Below, in pieces: positions 43,209-52,580 of a stretch of DNA of 64,000 nucleotides. The translations under genes and the position numbers were made by a program. The stretch comes from an uncultured Bacteroidales bacterium (GTDB lineage: Bacteria; Bacteroidota; Bacteroidia; Bacteroidales; UBA11471), in the NCBI GenBank assembly GCA_947593515.1, contig CANQDQ010000011.1:1-64000 (forward strand), given 5' to 3'. Each line of letters starts with the position of its first letter. The stretch's first letter is position 1. Below the pieces are notes generated by a model that was given only the letters and a program-made list of their open reading frames with translations, had not been told where the DNA came from and ran no database searches.

Positions 43209-44405
43209 ATGCTATCTCTCGACAAAATCTATCATGCATCTTTCGTATTGAAAGAGGTGATACGGTGTACCGACCTTATTGCCGCTCCGCAAATCAACCC
43301 CGACAGCAAGATATACCTGAAAACGGAGAACCTGCAAATCACAGGTTCGTTCAAGGTGCGGGGCGCCTATTACAAAATATCGCAGCTTTCCGACGAGGAA
43401 AAGGCGCGCGGCGTCATTGCCTGCTCGGCAGGAAATCACGCGCAAGGCGTGGCGTTGGGGGCTACGAAAAACGGTATTAAATCGTTGATATGCCTCCCTG
43501 CCGGCGCACCCATTTCCAAAGTGGAGGCAACGAAGCGGCTGGGTGCGGAAGTGTGTCTGGTCGATGGGGTATATGACGATGCCTATCAAAAGGCTTTGCA
43601 GCTGAAAGAGGAGAAGGGCTATACGTTTGTCCACCCGTTCGACGACGAGAATGTGATAGCCGGTCAGGGCTCGATAGGGCTCGAATTGCTCGAACAGCTC
43701 CCCGATGCCGAAGCGGTCATCGTGCCGGTGGGCGGCGGCGGACTTATTTCGGGGGTGGCTTTTGCGCTCAAGACGCTGCGTCCGAACATAAAGGTATATG
43801 GCGTGCAGGCGGCAGGTGCGCCGAGTATGGTGCAGTCGGTGGCGCACGGCAGTATCGAGCGGCTTCCTTCTGTATCGACCATTGCCGACGGCATCGCCGT
43901 GAAAGAGCCCGGAAAAAATACATTCGAATACTGCAAAAAATATGTCGATGATATCGTAACCGTTACCGACGACGAAATATCCACCGCGATACTTTCGCTC
44001 ATCGAGCGGCAGAAGCTGGTGGCGGAGGGTGCCGGTGCGGTGGCGGTGGCGGCAGCCATGTTCGACAAGGTGCCGATTGCCGAAAAGAAGACGATATGCC
44101 TCGTATCGGGCGGAAATATCGACGTTACGATACTTTCGCGCGTCATCAATCGGGGTTTGGTGAAGTCGGGACGCTCTTACGTATTGACGGTGGAGTTGGC
44201 AGACCGTCCGGGCGAACTGGTGGGCGTAACGAGCATTCTTGCCCGCACGGGTGCCAACATCATTTCTGTACACCACGAGCGCGCCGGAAAAACGCACGAC
44301 ATCAACGCCTGCTATCTGCAAGTGGTGTTGGAAACCCGTAATCAGGAGCATATCGACAGCATACGGGAAGAATTGACGACTGCCGGTTATTCCGTTATAT
44401 CTTAA
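43209..44405 (+). CDS. threonine ammonia-lyase with ACT domain
   Basis: Converts threonine to 2-oxobutanoate plus ammonia. 398 aa from MLSLDKIYHASFVL. PLP-binding Lys in ITGSFKVRGAYYKI (about 47-60), SAGNHAQGVA, the glycine loop in VPVGGGGLISGVAF, and a C-terminal ACT domain (about 325-398, LTVELADRPGELVGVTSIL). The length and single ACT-like domain fit the medium form; whether it serves isoleucine synthesis (ilvA) or catabolism (tdcB) is not decided by the sequence, and no ilv genes are nearby. Confidence 0.92.
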   Translation: MLSLDKIYHASFVLKEVIRCTDLIAAPQINPDSKIYLKTENLQITGSFKVRGAYYKISQLSDEEKARGVIACSAGNHAQGVALGATKNGIKSLICLPAGAPISKVEATKRLGAEVCLVDGVYDDAYQKALQLKEEKGYTFVHPFDDENVIAGQGSIGLELLEQLPDAEAVIVPVGGGGLISGVAFALKTLRPNIKVYGVQAAGAPSMVQSVAHGSIERLPSVSTIADGIAVKEPGKNTFEYCKKYVDDIVTVTDDEISTAILSLIERQKLVAEGAGAVAVAAAMFDKVPIAEKKTICLVSGGNIDVTILSRVINRGLVKSGRSYVLTVELADRPGELVGVTSILARTGANIISVHHERAGKTHDINACYLQVVLETRNQEHIDSIREELTTAGYSVIS

Positions 44406-44440
44406 TGAGTTGCTGCGTCAGAATGGCGTTTCCCGAAAAT

Positions 44441-45439
44441 TCAGGAATGATAGGTGTGATGCCCTTTCACGAAGTAGTCGATGATGATGTTTCGGCGACC
44501 TTCGGGCATCGTTTTCAATAGATTGACCTGTGGCTGCTTGTCATAGCGGTTTCGCTCTTTGCGGAAATGATTATGGGCTTGCCACACAGCGCGGGCGTGT
44601 TTCCATTCTCCTCCGGCGACAAAGCGGGCGAAAGCGATGGCATCGAGAAGCCGGCGCCGGAAAATGATTTTTTTCCCCTCCCTGCGCGGCAGGTTTTTGT
44701 AGAGCATGAACAGGTTGTTGCGGAAATTGAGATAGGTTTTTCGCGGCTCGGTCGAAGCCAGCGTTGCGCCGCCGAGATGATATACCTTGCTGTCGGGTAC
44801 GACCATGATTTTGTACCCTGCTAATTTTACGCGCCAGCAGAGGTCGATTTCCTCCATGTGGGCGAAAAATTTTTCATCGAGACCGCCCGCTTTCAAATAC
44901 ACTTCTCTCCGGATAAATAGACACGCGCCCGTCGCCCAGAATATTTCGGCGGGAGTATCGTATTGCCCCTCGTCGTTTTCGACGGTGGAGAAGATGCGCC
45001 CCCGACAGTAGGGATAGCCGTATTTATCGAGAAAACCGCCGCCGGCTCCGGCATACTCGAATGCTTTTTTGTTGCGGTAGGAGAGCAGTTTGGGCTGGCA
45101 GGCGCCCACGTCGGCGCGGTTCTCGCAGAAGTCGAGCAGCGGCGGCAGCCACCCTTCCGGCGTTTCTACGTCGGAGTTGAGCAGCACCACGTAGGGATAT
45201 TCCAGCTCTTTCACGGCTGAATTGTACCCGCCGGCATATCCGTAGTTTTTCGGTAGGCGCATGATGCGCACTTGCGGAAATGCTTTTTCCACCCACGCTA
45301 AGGAATCGTCGGTCGATCCGTTGTCGGCGACCACCACGTCGGCGAGTTCTTCCGGCGTGTGGGCGCATACCGACGGGAGAAACTCCCGCAGCAGGGCGGC
45401 TCCGTTCCAGTTCAAGATGATGACGGCTACTTTTTTCAT
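44441..45439 (-). CDS. family 2 glycosyltransferase
   Basis: 332 aa GT-A fold enzyme. N-terminal VAVIILNWNGAALLREFLPSV, VVADNGSTDDSLAWV, the nucleotide-sugar motif VVLLNSDVETPEGWLPPLL (NSD as the DxD-like motif), and EEIDLCWR near residue 200, similar to rhamnosyltransferase-type GT2 proteins. No membrane segment. It is the last gene of the mtaB-acyltransferase-GT2 run (4 nt after the acyltransferase), so an envelope glycan role is likely; donor and acceptor are unknown. Confidence 0.88.
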   Translation of the reverse strand: MKKVAVIILNWNGAALLREFLPSVCAHTPEELADVVVADNGSTDDSLAWVEKAFPQVRIMRLPKNYGYAGGYNSAVKELEYPYVVLLNSDVETPEGWLPPLLDFCENRADVGACQPKLLSYRNKKAFEYAGAGGGFLDKYGYPYCRGRIFSTVENDEGQYDTPAEIFWATGACLFIRREVYLKAGGLDEKFFAHMEEIDLCWRVKLAGYKIMVVPDSKVYHLGGATLASTEPRKTYLNFRNNLFMLYKNLPRREGKKIIFRRRLLDAIAFARFVAGGEWKHARAVWQAHNHFRKERNRYDKQPQVNLLKTMPEGRRNIIIDYFVKGHHTYHS

Positions 45440-45443
45440 GGGG

Positions 45444-46346
45444 CTATTCGGTTTGTCGGTTATGTTTCCATCGGTTGTGCGACCAGAGCCAGCATTCGGG
45501 CGCGCGCAGAATCGTCTGTTCCATCAGTGCGATATACCGGTCGGATATTTCATAATCGGGACATTCGCGCGGATTCATCGCGATTTCCCGTATCGTTGCC
45601 GTATAGCAGCCGCGTTTCACTTTTTCCACATCGAAGTACATCACGGCGAAATCGAGCTTTTTGGCGATGGTTTCGCCTCCGGTGAGTATCGGCGTATCTT
45701 GGTGCAGGAACGTTGTCCGATGGTGAATGTTGGCGGGCGAGGGCGTTTGGTCGGCGATGAATCCCGTGCCCGACACCCGACCGGCGGCACGGGTGGTGAG
45801 CAGCACCCGCAGGGTATCGTTTTTGGAAATGTTGGCGAGACCGAAGCGGGAGCGTATTTTCAGGAACAGTCGGTCAGCCCACGCATTTTTCAGCGGGCGG
45901 TATATCTGTCCGAGGTCGGTGTTGGTTACGTGCAGCCAAAGCGAAATCGACGAGATGTACTCCCAGTTGCCGTAGTGCCCCAGCATCATGATGACCGAGC
46001 GTCCGCTGTTGAGGGTGTTTTCTATGCGTTCGGCGTGAATGAATTTCATGCGGCGACGCATTTCGTCGTCGGATATGTGCAGCAGCTTGACGGTCTCGAA
46101 AAAGTAGTCGCAGAAGTGGCGATAGAAGCGGTGTTCGATACGGCGAATCTCTTTCGCACTCTTTTCGGGAAAAGAGTTTCGCAGATTCTTGCGAACGATT
46201 TTCCGCCGGTATCTTACGATGTGATATACGAAAGGAGCGAGCAGATCGGAGAGAACGAAGAGCGCCCGCAGCGGCAGAAACGCCAACAGTCGCAACAGCC
46301 AACCGACCGGCGCCAACAAAATCGTATATACCGTTTCTTTCTTCAT
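45444..46346 (-). CDS. lipid A biosynthesis acyltransferase (LpxL/HtrB family)
   Basis: Adds a secondary acyl chain to lipid A at the inner membrane. 300 aa with an N-terminal membrane segment (TILLAPVGWLLRLLAFLPLRALFVLSDLL) and the catalytic His in MMLGHYGNWEYISS; the usual HX4D is here H-x4-E. Downstream are the family blocks around IYRPLKNAWADRLFLKIRSRFG and AMNPRECPDYEISDRYIALME. It overlaps the mtaB stop by 4 nt and precedes the glycosyltransferase by 4 nt. Confidence 0.91.
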   Translation of the reverse strand: MKKETVYTILLAPVGWLLRLLAFLPLRALFVLSDLLAPFVYHIVRYRRKIVRKNLRNSFPEKSAKEIRRIEHRFYRHFCDYFFETVKLLHISDDEMRRRMKFIHAERIENTLNSGRSVIMMLGHYGNWEYISSISLWLHVTNTDLGQIYRPLKNAWADRLFLKIRSRFGLANISKNDTLRVLLTTRAAGRVSGTGFIADQTPSPANIHHRTTFLHQDTPILTGGETIAKKLDFAVMYFDVEKVKRGCYTATIREIAMNPRECPDYEISDRYIALMEQTILRAPECWLWSHNRWKHNRQTE

Positions 46347-47671
46347 ATCGCGAGAGTTGCTTGCAGAGTCGGAATGTCATTTTTTTCGATGAATCCGCCG
46401 ATTTTTACGTCGCAGACGGTATTGACGAGCGACTTGTCGAACGGCAGTTCCACCCGCACGTAGTTGTCGGTGAAGCCGTGCATCGGCGCGCCTTTGGCGG
46501 GGTGCTCGAAGAGTACGGGGCGCGTTTTCCCCATTTGCGAAGAGTAGAAGCGGCGAAGTTTTTTATCGGATATTTCGAGCATTCGCCGACAGCGTTCGTG
46601 CCGCACCTCTTGCGGGACGACGGGGGTGATGCGCAGCGCTTGCGTGCCCGGTCGTTCGGAGTAGGTGAACACGTGCAGTTGCGAGAGGTCGAGATTCTCG
46701 ACGAAAGTGGCGGATTCATCGAAAAAAGTGTCGGTTTCGCCGCGCATACCTACGATTAAATCCACGCCGATGAATGCGTCGGGCATGACTCGCCGGATAT
46801 GCGCGATTTTATCGGCAAAAAGCGCTGTGTCGTACCGGCGACGCATCAGGCGCAGCACTTCGTCGCTGCCCGATTGCAGCGGAATGTGGAAGTGCGGAGC
46901 AAATCGTTGCGATGCCGCCACGAAGTCGATGAGTTCGTCGGTGAGCAAATCCGGTTCCAGCGACGAGATGCGGTAGCGGGCGATGCCCTCCACGCGGTCG
47001 AGTGCGCCGACGAGGTCGTAAAACGATTCACCTGTCGAACGTCCGAAGTCGCCGATGTTCACGCCCGTCAGTACGATTTCGCGTCCCCCTTCTTCGGCGA
47101 CGCCCTCCGCCTGCCTCACGAGGTCGGCAATCGAGCCGTTGCGGCTGCGTCCGCGTGCGAAAGGTATGGTGCAGTACGAGCAGAAGTAGTCGCAGCCGTC
47201 CTGCACTTTCAGAAAGTAGCGAGTGCGGTCGCCGCGCGAGCACGAGGGGGCAAAGCGGCGTATCTCCTTGCTCGGGGTGGTGGCGATGTCGCCTGCGCCC
47301 TGTCGTTTGTGCAGCCGGTCGAGAAACTCCGTTATCTTTCCTTTCTCTTCCGCGCCCAAGACCAAATCCACCCCTTCGATATGCGCCACATCGCCGGGTT
47401 TCAGTTGGGCGTAGCAGCCCGTAACGATAACGGCTGCGCCCGGGTGGCGGCGTATGATGCGGCGTATGGTTTGGCGGCATTTCTTGTCAGCGAGCTCAGT
47501 AACGGAACAGGTATTGATGATGCAGAGGTCGGCAGCCTCGCCGTTGGCGGCGCGATGTATGCCCCGTTCTTCCAAGAGGCGACCGATGGTCGAGGTCTCG
47601 GCGAAGTTGAGTTTGCAGCCCAACGTGTAGTAGGCTGCCCGCTGCGGTTGGAGAGTTCGGCTGTCGCTCAC
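46343..47671 (-). CDS. mtaB: tRNA t6A37 methylthiotransferase MtaB
   Basis: Radical SAM enzyme converting t6A37 to ms2t6A37. N-terminal methylthiotransferase domain with GCKLNFAE, a second Cys in INTCSVTELADKKCRQ and a third in VTGCYAQLKPGD; radical SAM core with CDYFCSYCTIP (about 165); LTGVNIGDFG; TRAM-like C-terminus. Start: the track uses an ATG at 47728, but the only -7 box (47698-47705) lies downstream of it. A GTG at 47671 (Val-Ser-Asp-Ser) gives 442 aa and a short leader, so I prefer it. Works downstream of the t6A pathway that includes tsaB in this window. Confidence 0.9.
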   Translation of the reverse strand: MSDSRTLQPQRAAYYTLGCKLNFAETSTIGRLLEERGIHRAANGEAADLCIINTCSVTELADKKCRQTIRRIIRRHPGAAVIVTGCYAQLKPGDVAHIEGVDLVLGAEEKGKITEFLDRLHKRQGAGDIATTPSKEIRRFAPSCSRGDRTRYFLKVQDGCDYFCSYCTIPFARGRSRNGSIADLVRQAEGVAEEGGREIVLTGVNIGDFGRSTGESFYDLVGALDRVEGIARYRISSLEPDLLTDELIDFVAASQRFAPHFHIPLQSGSDEVLRLMRRRYDTALFADKIAHIRRVMPDAFIGVDLIVGMRGETDTFFDESATFVENLDLSQLHVFTYSERPGTQALRITPVVPQEVRHERCRRMLEISDKKLRRFYSSQMGKTRPVLFEHPAKGAPMHGFTDNYVRVELPFDKSLVNTVCDVKIGGFIEKNDIPTLQATLAI

Positions 47672-47697
47672 GTGCTGAAATATTTTGAGATACTCCG

Positions 47698-47705
47698 CAA
47701 AAGTA
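47698..47705 (-). promoter_or_regulatory. -7 box for mtaB
   Basis: The minus strand reads TACTTTTG, a full TAnnTTTG match, 27 nt before the GTG at 47671 and downstream of the ATG at 47728. Confidence 0.55.
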
Positions 47706-47746
47706 ATTATTTTGCGGCAAATCCGCATTTCCTTTCCCGCTCTTTT

Positions 47747-50700
47747 TTATTTGCCCGTCGGCAGACGGCGGTACAGGAGAAATATTTTTCCGACGATGCC
47801 GGAAGGTTGTAACGTATCATCGGGTGTAACAATTGGCGGCAGGGCGCACGTTATCCGCTTGCTCTCCGGCAGGGAGGCATCGCCTATCATGCGATTCATC
47901 AGCGAGTTGGCGACAAATATTTTCAACGTGTCTTTCCCGTTTCTTGCTACATCGGTCAGGTCGGCTTCGTAAGGCGCACACCATACGGTGGCGACGGTAT
48001 CGCTTCCGAGTACGACGCGGGCAATGTCGTGCAGCGCCTTGAATTGCAGGTACACCCGCTCGTCCGAAGTTTGTTTTTTTATCTGTATTTCTTTTGTATA
48101 AACGGCTGTTCCCGAATAGTATTTGATGCGCGGGTCGTCGCTGTCGCGCCAGTCGGTGAGCGTGTCGAATATCGTTTCTCCGCAGCCGCCCGATTTTTCG
48201 GAAAAACAGACGCTCCATTTTCCGGCGATTTCTTCGCGCCGTTCCGTCATCGTGCTCGGTGGGCAGGGCAAGTCGCCCGACGGCTGGTCTGTCCATACAA
48301 TGAAGAACGATTCTTTTGCCGCGAGTTGCAAAGGCACGGACGCAAAGCCTTTGGGCGATGCCTCTGCCGATAGTCGGTAGCGCTGCCCTGTAACCGGATT
48401 CCACAACTCTGCCGTCGTCCGGTCGCAACGGAATGTGAATGTATCGTTCATTGGGGTGTCGGCATGATTGGCGATGAAATAGAGGTCGGCATCGGCAAGT
48501 CGGCGGTGGGCGAAATATATCGAATCTTTTTTCACGCTGCCGTGAACGAGAGCGAGGTCGGGCGCGATACCAGCCGCTTCGACCGCTTTTGCCAAAGGCA
48601 ACCCCCAATACACCGTACCTTTTCCGTATCGGCGGTGCCCCGACGGTGTCGCTTCTTCGCCCCACATTTCTGCGACCAAAGCGTTGTACTGCCGGTCATG
48701 ACTTTTGTCGCGCAGGCTTCGCGAGCCGGTAGGTCGGCTGCCGTAAACGGGTACGCCGGCTTTCACGAGCGATGCGATTTTTTGCAGCGCCTCCCACGTT
48801 ATTTCGCCGTTGCGGGGCAGCACCATCATGCGGTAACTCATGCCGTCGGGCAGGACGATGCACCCGTCGTCCGCCGACATTCTCGACAGCAACGCGTCGG
48901 TCGTGAAGGCGTCGAAGTCAAGCCCTGCCGGCACTTCGGGCAGACGGTGCGTCAATATTTTCACCGGCGCGTTTTCGCCGAGATAGATACATAGGTCGAC
49001 GACCGGCTCGCCCTGCCGCATCAGGGAAGCGCAGCGCGCCTGATAGTCCCAGAAACTGCGGCTGTATGGCCAATAGGTATTGTTCCGGTTGAGGCAGTAG
49101 TGGCGCCCGCCGCCGGTGTTGCCGGGTATCTTGTCGAGGTAAGGCTGGTAAGCCGAGGCGCAAACGGCGAACTCGTTGATGCCGAAACAGTAGGCATAGT
49201 CCGCCAGCGATTTCAAGTATGCCAATGAATGGGAAAATCGAGCATCGGTAAAGGCTTCCGCCGAAGCGATGCGCTTCCCGTACAGGTGGGCTGCCGACGA
49301 ACACTCTTTGATATCGTAGTTGCCATCGGGGTGTATCGCCCAAAATTCGCCCTGCGGTTTTTCCACCCGACCTTTGGCTTGTATGGGGTCAGCCACGATG
49401 CAGAGGGCGTTTCCCGTTGCCTGCGCTGTAAATTCCAGTCCGTTTTCCCGACACAGCCGTTGCAGCGTTCCATAATATTTTTCGGCGATGAGGTCGGCTA
49501 TCGTGCGGCGGACGTCGAACAGAAAGCGGTCTGATTCCTCGCGCGACCCCACCACGTAGCCCGCCATGGCGGGCAGGTAAGGCATCATGTCGTATCCCCG
49601 CAGGCGCAGAAACTCTTTTTCAAATCCTTTCGTCCAGTTTTGCGAGCCGGCTTCGTGGCTGTCCATCGCCACGCCCGATAGTCTGCCGCCGTGTCGTTTC
49701 AGCGAGTCGGCAATCGGTTTCAGGTAATTGTTCCAGTGCACCTCGACGGCGCGAGCCGACAGTTTGTCGCATTCCAGTCCTTTCATGTTGCTTCGTCCGT
49801 GCTTCGTCTTGCCGCCGGTGGGAACGTAAGCCAGCCGCACGATTCTCCACCGCCCTTGCGGGGCGTCCCAGCGCAGCGTGCCGCTGCTGTCGACGCGAGC
49901 CGTCAGGTCGATGATGTCTTCGCGCTGCACCGTCTCCTCCGGTGCGTAAGCCGGCGTGCGGTCTTTCTCGATGTATTCGGAGAAAAGCCCCGCTTTCTCC
50001 TCCCATTGGTCGATGCAGGCGCGCGACGACAGACACACGTCGCCGAGCCGAATGTCGGGCGCACGGTCGCTCTCCTCTCCGCCGTACAGACGGAGGCGGA
50101 AAAAGCGGGCGGTAACTGCCGGAAACGAAACCGTCTTCTGCCGCCAGTTCGAATGCGCCTTGTATATCGGCAGCAGCCGGCACACGGGGCGGTAGTCGGT
50201 GCCGTTGTCCGACGCTTCGAGGGTGCCCAAGTCGGGCAGCACCCGATAGCCCGTACCCGTGAACGTGTCCGACGGACAGCCCGGCACGTTGGTCGCACTC
50301 GTGGTCGCCTTGCCCTGCGGTGCGGCTTGGTAGGAGAGGCTGCGGGCGGTGAAGTCGCGTCCGAAGTCGAGCGTCAGGAATACCGCATTCCCGCGCTCCG
50401 GCTTCGGAATGCGCACCAATGTTTTCCCGTGTTCGAATATTTTTTCGGCATCGAGGTCTCGGATATTGCACGCGATGCGCGGGTGCAGCGAACGGCTGTC
50501 GCCGGCATCGTCGGCGACGGGAAATGCCAGCACGGCGACATCGCCGTAACAGCCGTAAGCCGATTCGGGCTTCGGCAACCGCGCTTCTATGCGGCGACCT
50601 CCCGCCAGCGTCGTATCGGCAGCGGTGAGCATCTGCATACCCGACTCGTGCGTAATCCACGGTCCGCCGGCTACGAAGCCGTTGGAGATATGCGTTTCAA

Positions 50701-51043
50701 AAGAGAGCCCTACGCGGGCAGCCTCCTGCGCAGCAAAAAACAGCATCTCCCACCATTCCGGCGAGAACGCCGCGCACGCCCCTTTTCCGTCGCCGTGCAC
50801 TTGGTCGTAATAGACGACTCCGCCCACGCCGGCGCGCCGGAACGCTTCCAAATCGGCGGTGATGCCTTCGCGGGTCGTTTCCGTTTCGCCGTGAAACCAC
50901 CACACTTTCGTCCGTGCCGTGTCTTGCGGCGTGAGAAAGCCAGCCAAAGCCTCCCGCAAAGATCCGGGCGCTTCGCCGGCGTGTCGTCCGCACCCCGTCA
51001 AGCCGAGTAGAGCCGCTAATCCCAAACAGAATATCCGATACAT
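47747..51043 (-). CDS. large lipoprotein glycosyl hydrolase, GH106-like
   Basis: 1098 aa from MYRIFCLGLAALLGLTGC, a lipoprotein signal; the 11 residues before it in the track are not needed. The N-terminal region carries the GH106 (alpha-L-rhamnosidase) pattern: W-x-x-G, DLEAFRRAGVGGVVYYDQVHG, PEWWEMLFFAAQEAARVGLSFE, NGFVAGGPWITHESGMQML. A (beta/alpha)8 catalytic core and several beta-sandwich domains follow; the last about 150 residues look like a galactose-binding domain. Probable role: removing rhamnose from rhamnogalacturonan or similar glycans at the cell surface or in the periplasm. The activity is inferred from family only. No SusCD or other hydrolase is adjacent. A hairpin lies directly before the start codon. 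Confidence 0.82.
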   Translation of the reverse strand: MYRIFCLGLAALLGLTGCGRHAGEAPGSLREALAGFLTPQDTARTKVWWFHGETETTREGITADLEAFRRAGVGGVVYYDQVHGDGKGACAAFSPEWWEMLFFAAQEAARVGLSFETHISNGFVAGGPWITHESGMQMLTAADTTLAGGRRIEARLPKPESAYGCYGDVAVLAFPVADDAGDSRSLHPRIACNIRDLDAEKIFEHGKTLVRIPKPERGNAVFLTLDFGRDFTARSLSYQAAPQGKATTSATNVPGCPSDTFTGTGYRVLPDLGTLEASDNGTDYRPVCRLLPIYKAHSNWRQKTVSFPAVTARFFRLRLYGGEESDRAPDIRLGDVCLSSRACIDQWEEKAGLFSEYIEKDRTPAYAPEETVQREDIIDLTARVDSSGTLRWDAPQGRWRIVRLAYVPTGGKTKHGRSNMKGLECDKLSARAVEVHWNNYLKPIADSLKRHGGRLSGVAMDSHEAGSQNWTKGFEKEFLRLRGYDMMPYLPAMAGYVVGSREESDRFLFDVRRTIADLIAEKYYGTLQRLCRENGLEFTAQATGNALCIVADPIQAKGRVEKPQGEFWAIHPDGNYDIKECSSAAHLYGKRIASAEAFTDARFSHSLAYLKSLADYAYCFGINEFAVCASAYQPYLDKIPGNTGGGRHYCLNRNNTYWPYSRSFWDYQARCASLMRQGEPVVDLCIYLGENAPVKILTHRLPEVPAGLDFDAFTTDALLSRMSADDGCIVLPDGMSYRMMVLPRNGEITWEALQKIASLVKAGVPVYGSRPTGSRSLRDKSHDRQYNALVAEMWGEEATPSGHRRYGKGTVYWGLPLAKAVEAAGIAPDLALVHGSVKKDSIYFAHRRLADADLYFIANHADTPMNDTFTFRCDRTTAELWNPVTGQRYRLSAEASPKGFASVPLQLAAKESFFIVWTDQPSGDLPCPPSTMTERREEIAGKWSVCFSEKSGGCGETIFDTLTDWRDSDDPRIKYYSGTAVYTKEIQIKKQTSDERVYLQFKALHDIARVVLGSDTVATVWCAPYEADLTDVARNGKDTLKIFVANSLMNRMIGDASLPESKRITCALPPIVTPDDTLQPSGIVGKIFLLYRRLPTGK

Positions 51044-51051
51044 TTTTATTG

Positions 51052-51084
51052 TAAATCTGTTGGCGGTTATACCCAACGGATTTA
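51052..51084 (-). other. hairpin just upstream of the GH106-like start codon
   Basis: TAAATCTGTTGG and CCAACGGATTTA pair with one G-U and a 9-nt loop. On the minus strand it ends 8 nt before the ATG and lies between the ImmA stop and this gene. No U-run follows, so a role in translation control is as likely as termination. Confidence 0.45.
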
Positions 51085-51103
51085 ATGTATTAATTAATTC
51101 CTA

Positions 51104-52174
51104 TTATTGGTATTGGGAAACAAAGTCTATCGGAATTTTGCGCTGAAAAGCAGGTGCATATTGCGCTTTTAACAACCAATATGAAGCAAATATCGGCTGT
51201 ACATTAAATTCCTCTGCTAATGATTTTGCAGACATTGCCAATCCGTTACGTTTTCGGTCAAAGACAGCTTTGCGCAAATTATCTCCATTAAACAAGTATT
51301 CATTTGCGAATTTATTAGCTTCTTTTTCCCGTTTATTCTGTTTGGCTTTCGATTCATTTATCTCTCCTTCGTAAATTTCGACATTTTTATGCTTGATGGC
51401 ATGTCCTAATTCATGAAAAAGAGTAAACCAACAAGATATAAGATCGCGTCCACGGTCTGAAATTTGGATAAGGGGTTTGTTGTCAATCCAACGTATTGCC
51501 CCATAGACTGTTTTAGGTAATGATGGAACAAATACCAATCCCACACCGAAGAGAGAAAATGTTGATGGTAAAGATTTGAAATAATCGACATCTTCAATAT
51601 GAGCTATCCATTCTCTCGATTCAATCCAGTTCATTAATCTATTTTCATCATAATCCGGAAGATTGAGAGCATGAAAATCAAGTTCCCCACGACGTAACCA
51701 AGCATGGAGATTAATAGGGTCAACCTCTATCTTATTTTGTGTGCGAAATAATGCAGCTTGTTCTTCTGATGTTTCAAAAATTTCTGCTTCTGAATCTACG
51801 CCGAAGAAATCAAAAATATCATCTAAAATATCATATCCTTCTGTAAATTCACCTCGCAACAGGGGCAAAACTTTTTTTAGCTTAGTATAAGTTTTCTTTG
51901 CATGGTTGTAATTAGCCATGTATCGTGGCTTTTCGTCCAAATACTCTTTCTGAAAATCGGATAAATACGTACATATATTGGAATCACCCAAAATTTCAGA
52001 TGCTTTTCTTAATGTTTTATCCGATAATCGGTCTTTATTTCTTAAATCTTTAATGCCGATAAGTTCCTCGAAATTCTCTATGCCGCGAGCCTCGAATATA
52101 TCAGCAAGTTCCCCGCCAACTGTATTGCGCAGTGTCAAAGGGTTTAATACAGGTATTTTTTCAAGTGCAGCCAT
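51104..52174 (-). CDS. ImmA/IrrE family metallopeptidase
   Basis: 356 aa. The C-terminal half has the zinc-protease motif HELGHA (FTLFHELGHAIKHKN) and a downstream acidic segment with EANKFANEYLF, the IrrE/ImmA pattern in which the second zinc ligand is a Glu. The N-terminal about 170 residues are helical, with no clear helix-turn-helix of the XRE type. Family knowledge: such proteases cleave repressors or act as antitoxin partners. It starts 1 nt after the stop of the 134-aa gene, so translation is coupled. Base composition is AT-rich compared with neighbours, which suggests transfer. The substrate is unknown. Confidence 0.85.
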   Translation of the reverse strand: MAALEKIPVLNPLTLRNTVGGELADIFEARGIENFEELIGIKDLRNKDRLSDKTLRKASEILGDSNICTYLSDFQKEYLDEKPRYMANYNHAKKTYTKLKKVLPLLRGEFTEGYDILDDIFDFFGVDSEAEIFETSEEQAALFRTQNKIEVDPINLHAWLRRGELDFHALNLPDYDENRLMNWIESREWIAHIEDVDYFKSLPSTFSLFGVGLVFVPSLPKTVYGAIRWIDNKPLIQISDRGRDLISCWFTLFHELGHAIKHKNVEIYEGEINESKAKQNKREKEANKFANEYLFNGDNLRKAVFDRKRNGLAMSAKSLAEEFNVQPIFASYWLLKAQYAPAFQRKIPIDFVSQYQ

Positions 52175-52175
52175 T

Positions 52176-52580
52176 TTATATATTATTATAATCGTGATTA
52201 TTTACAGCAATAACATATATGGTCGTTATTGAGTTGAAATCTCCTTTCCAGTCTTGTGTCAGTAATAAATTCTTTTTTTCATCTATAATATGATTGAAGA
52301 ATTTTCTCGAAGATCGTCCGACACGTACTTTTAGAATTAAGGGCTCTTTTTTACTACACCCCTGTTTTATTTCTATTCTATTGTCTGTTTGTCCGAATAT
52401 GGCATTATAAGTACCGGCAGAAATATGTTTCCTCAATCGGTCATGCAATTTCTTTGCTGGTTCCATCAGATTAGCTCCAAAAGTTTTTGAAAATGCCCTT
52501 GACGCATTCCGATTATCGGGATTCAATACAAAATCGCGATAACATTCAACTTCTTTAGAACTACCATATTCAATATTCAT
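52176..52580 (-). CDS. hypothetical protein, partner of the ImmA/IrrE gene
   Basis: 134 aa. I do not recognise the family. The C-terminal part (KVRVGRSSRKFFNHI...DWKGDFNSITTIYVIAVNNHDY) is strand-rich and ends in an NNHDY stretch, faintly like compact RelE/HigB-type toxins, but the match is weak. Tight coupling to the protease gene (1-nt gap) and AT-rich composition support a two-gene module, possibly toxin-antitoxin-like. The -7 box TACCTTTG is at 52606-52613. Confidence 0.65.
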   Translation of the reverse strand: MNIEYGSSKEVECYRDFVLNPDNRNASRAFSKTFGANLMEPAKKLHDRLRKHISAGTYNAIFGQTDNRIEIKQGCSKKEPLILKVRVGRSSRKFFNHIIDEKKNLLLTQDWKGDFNSITTIYVIAVNNHDYNNI

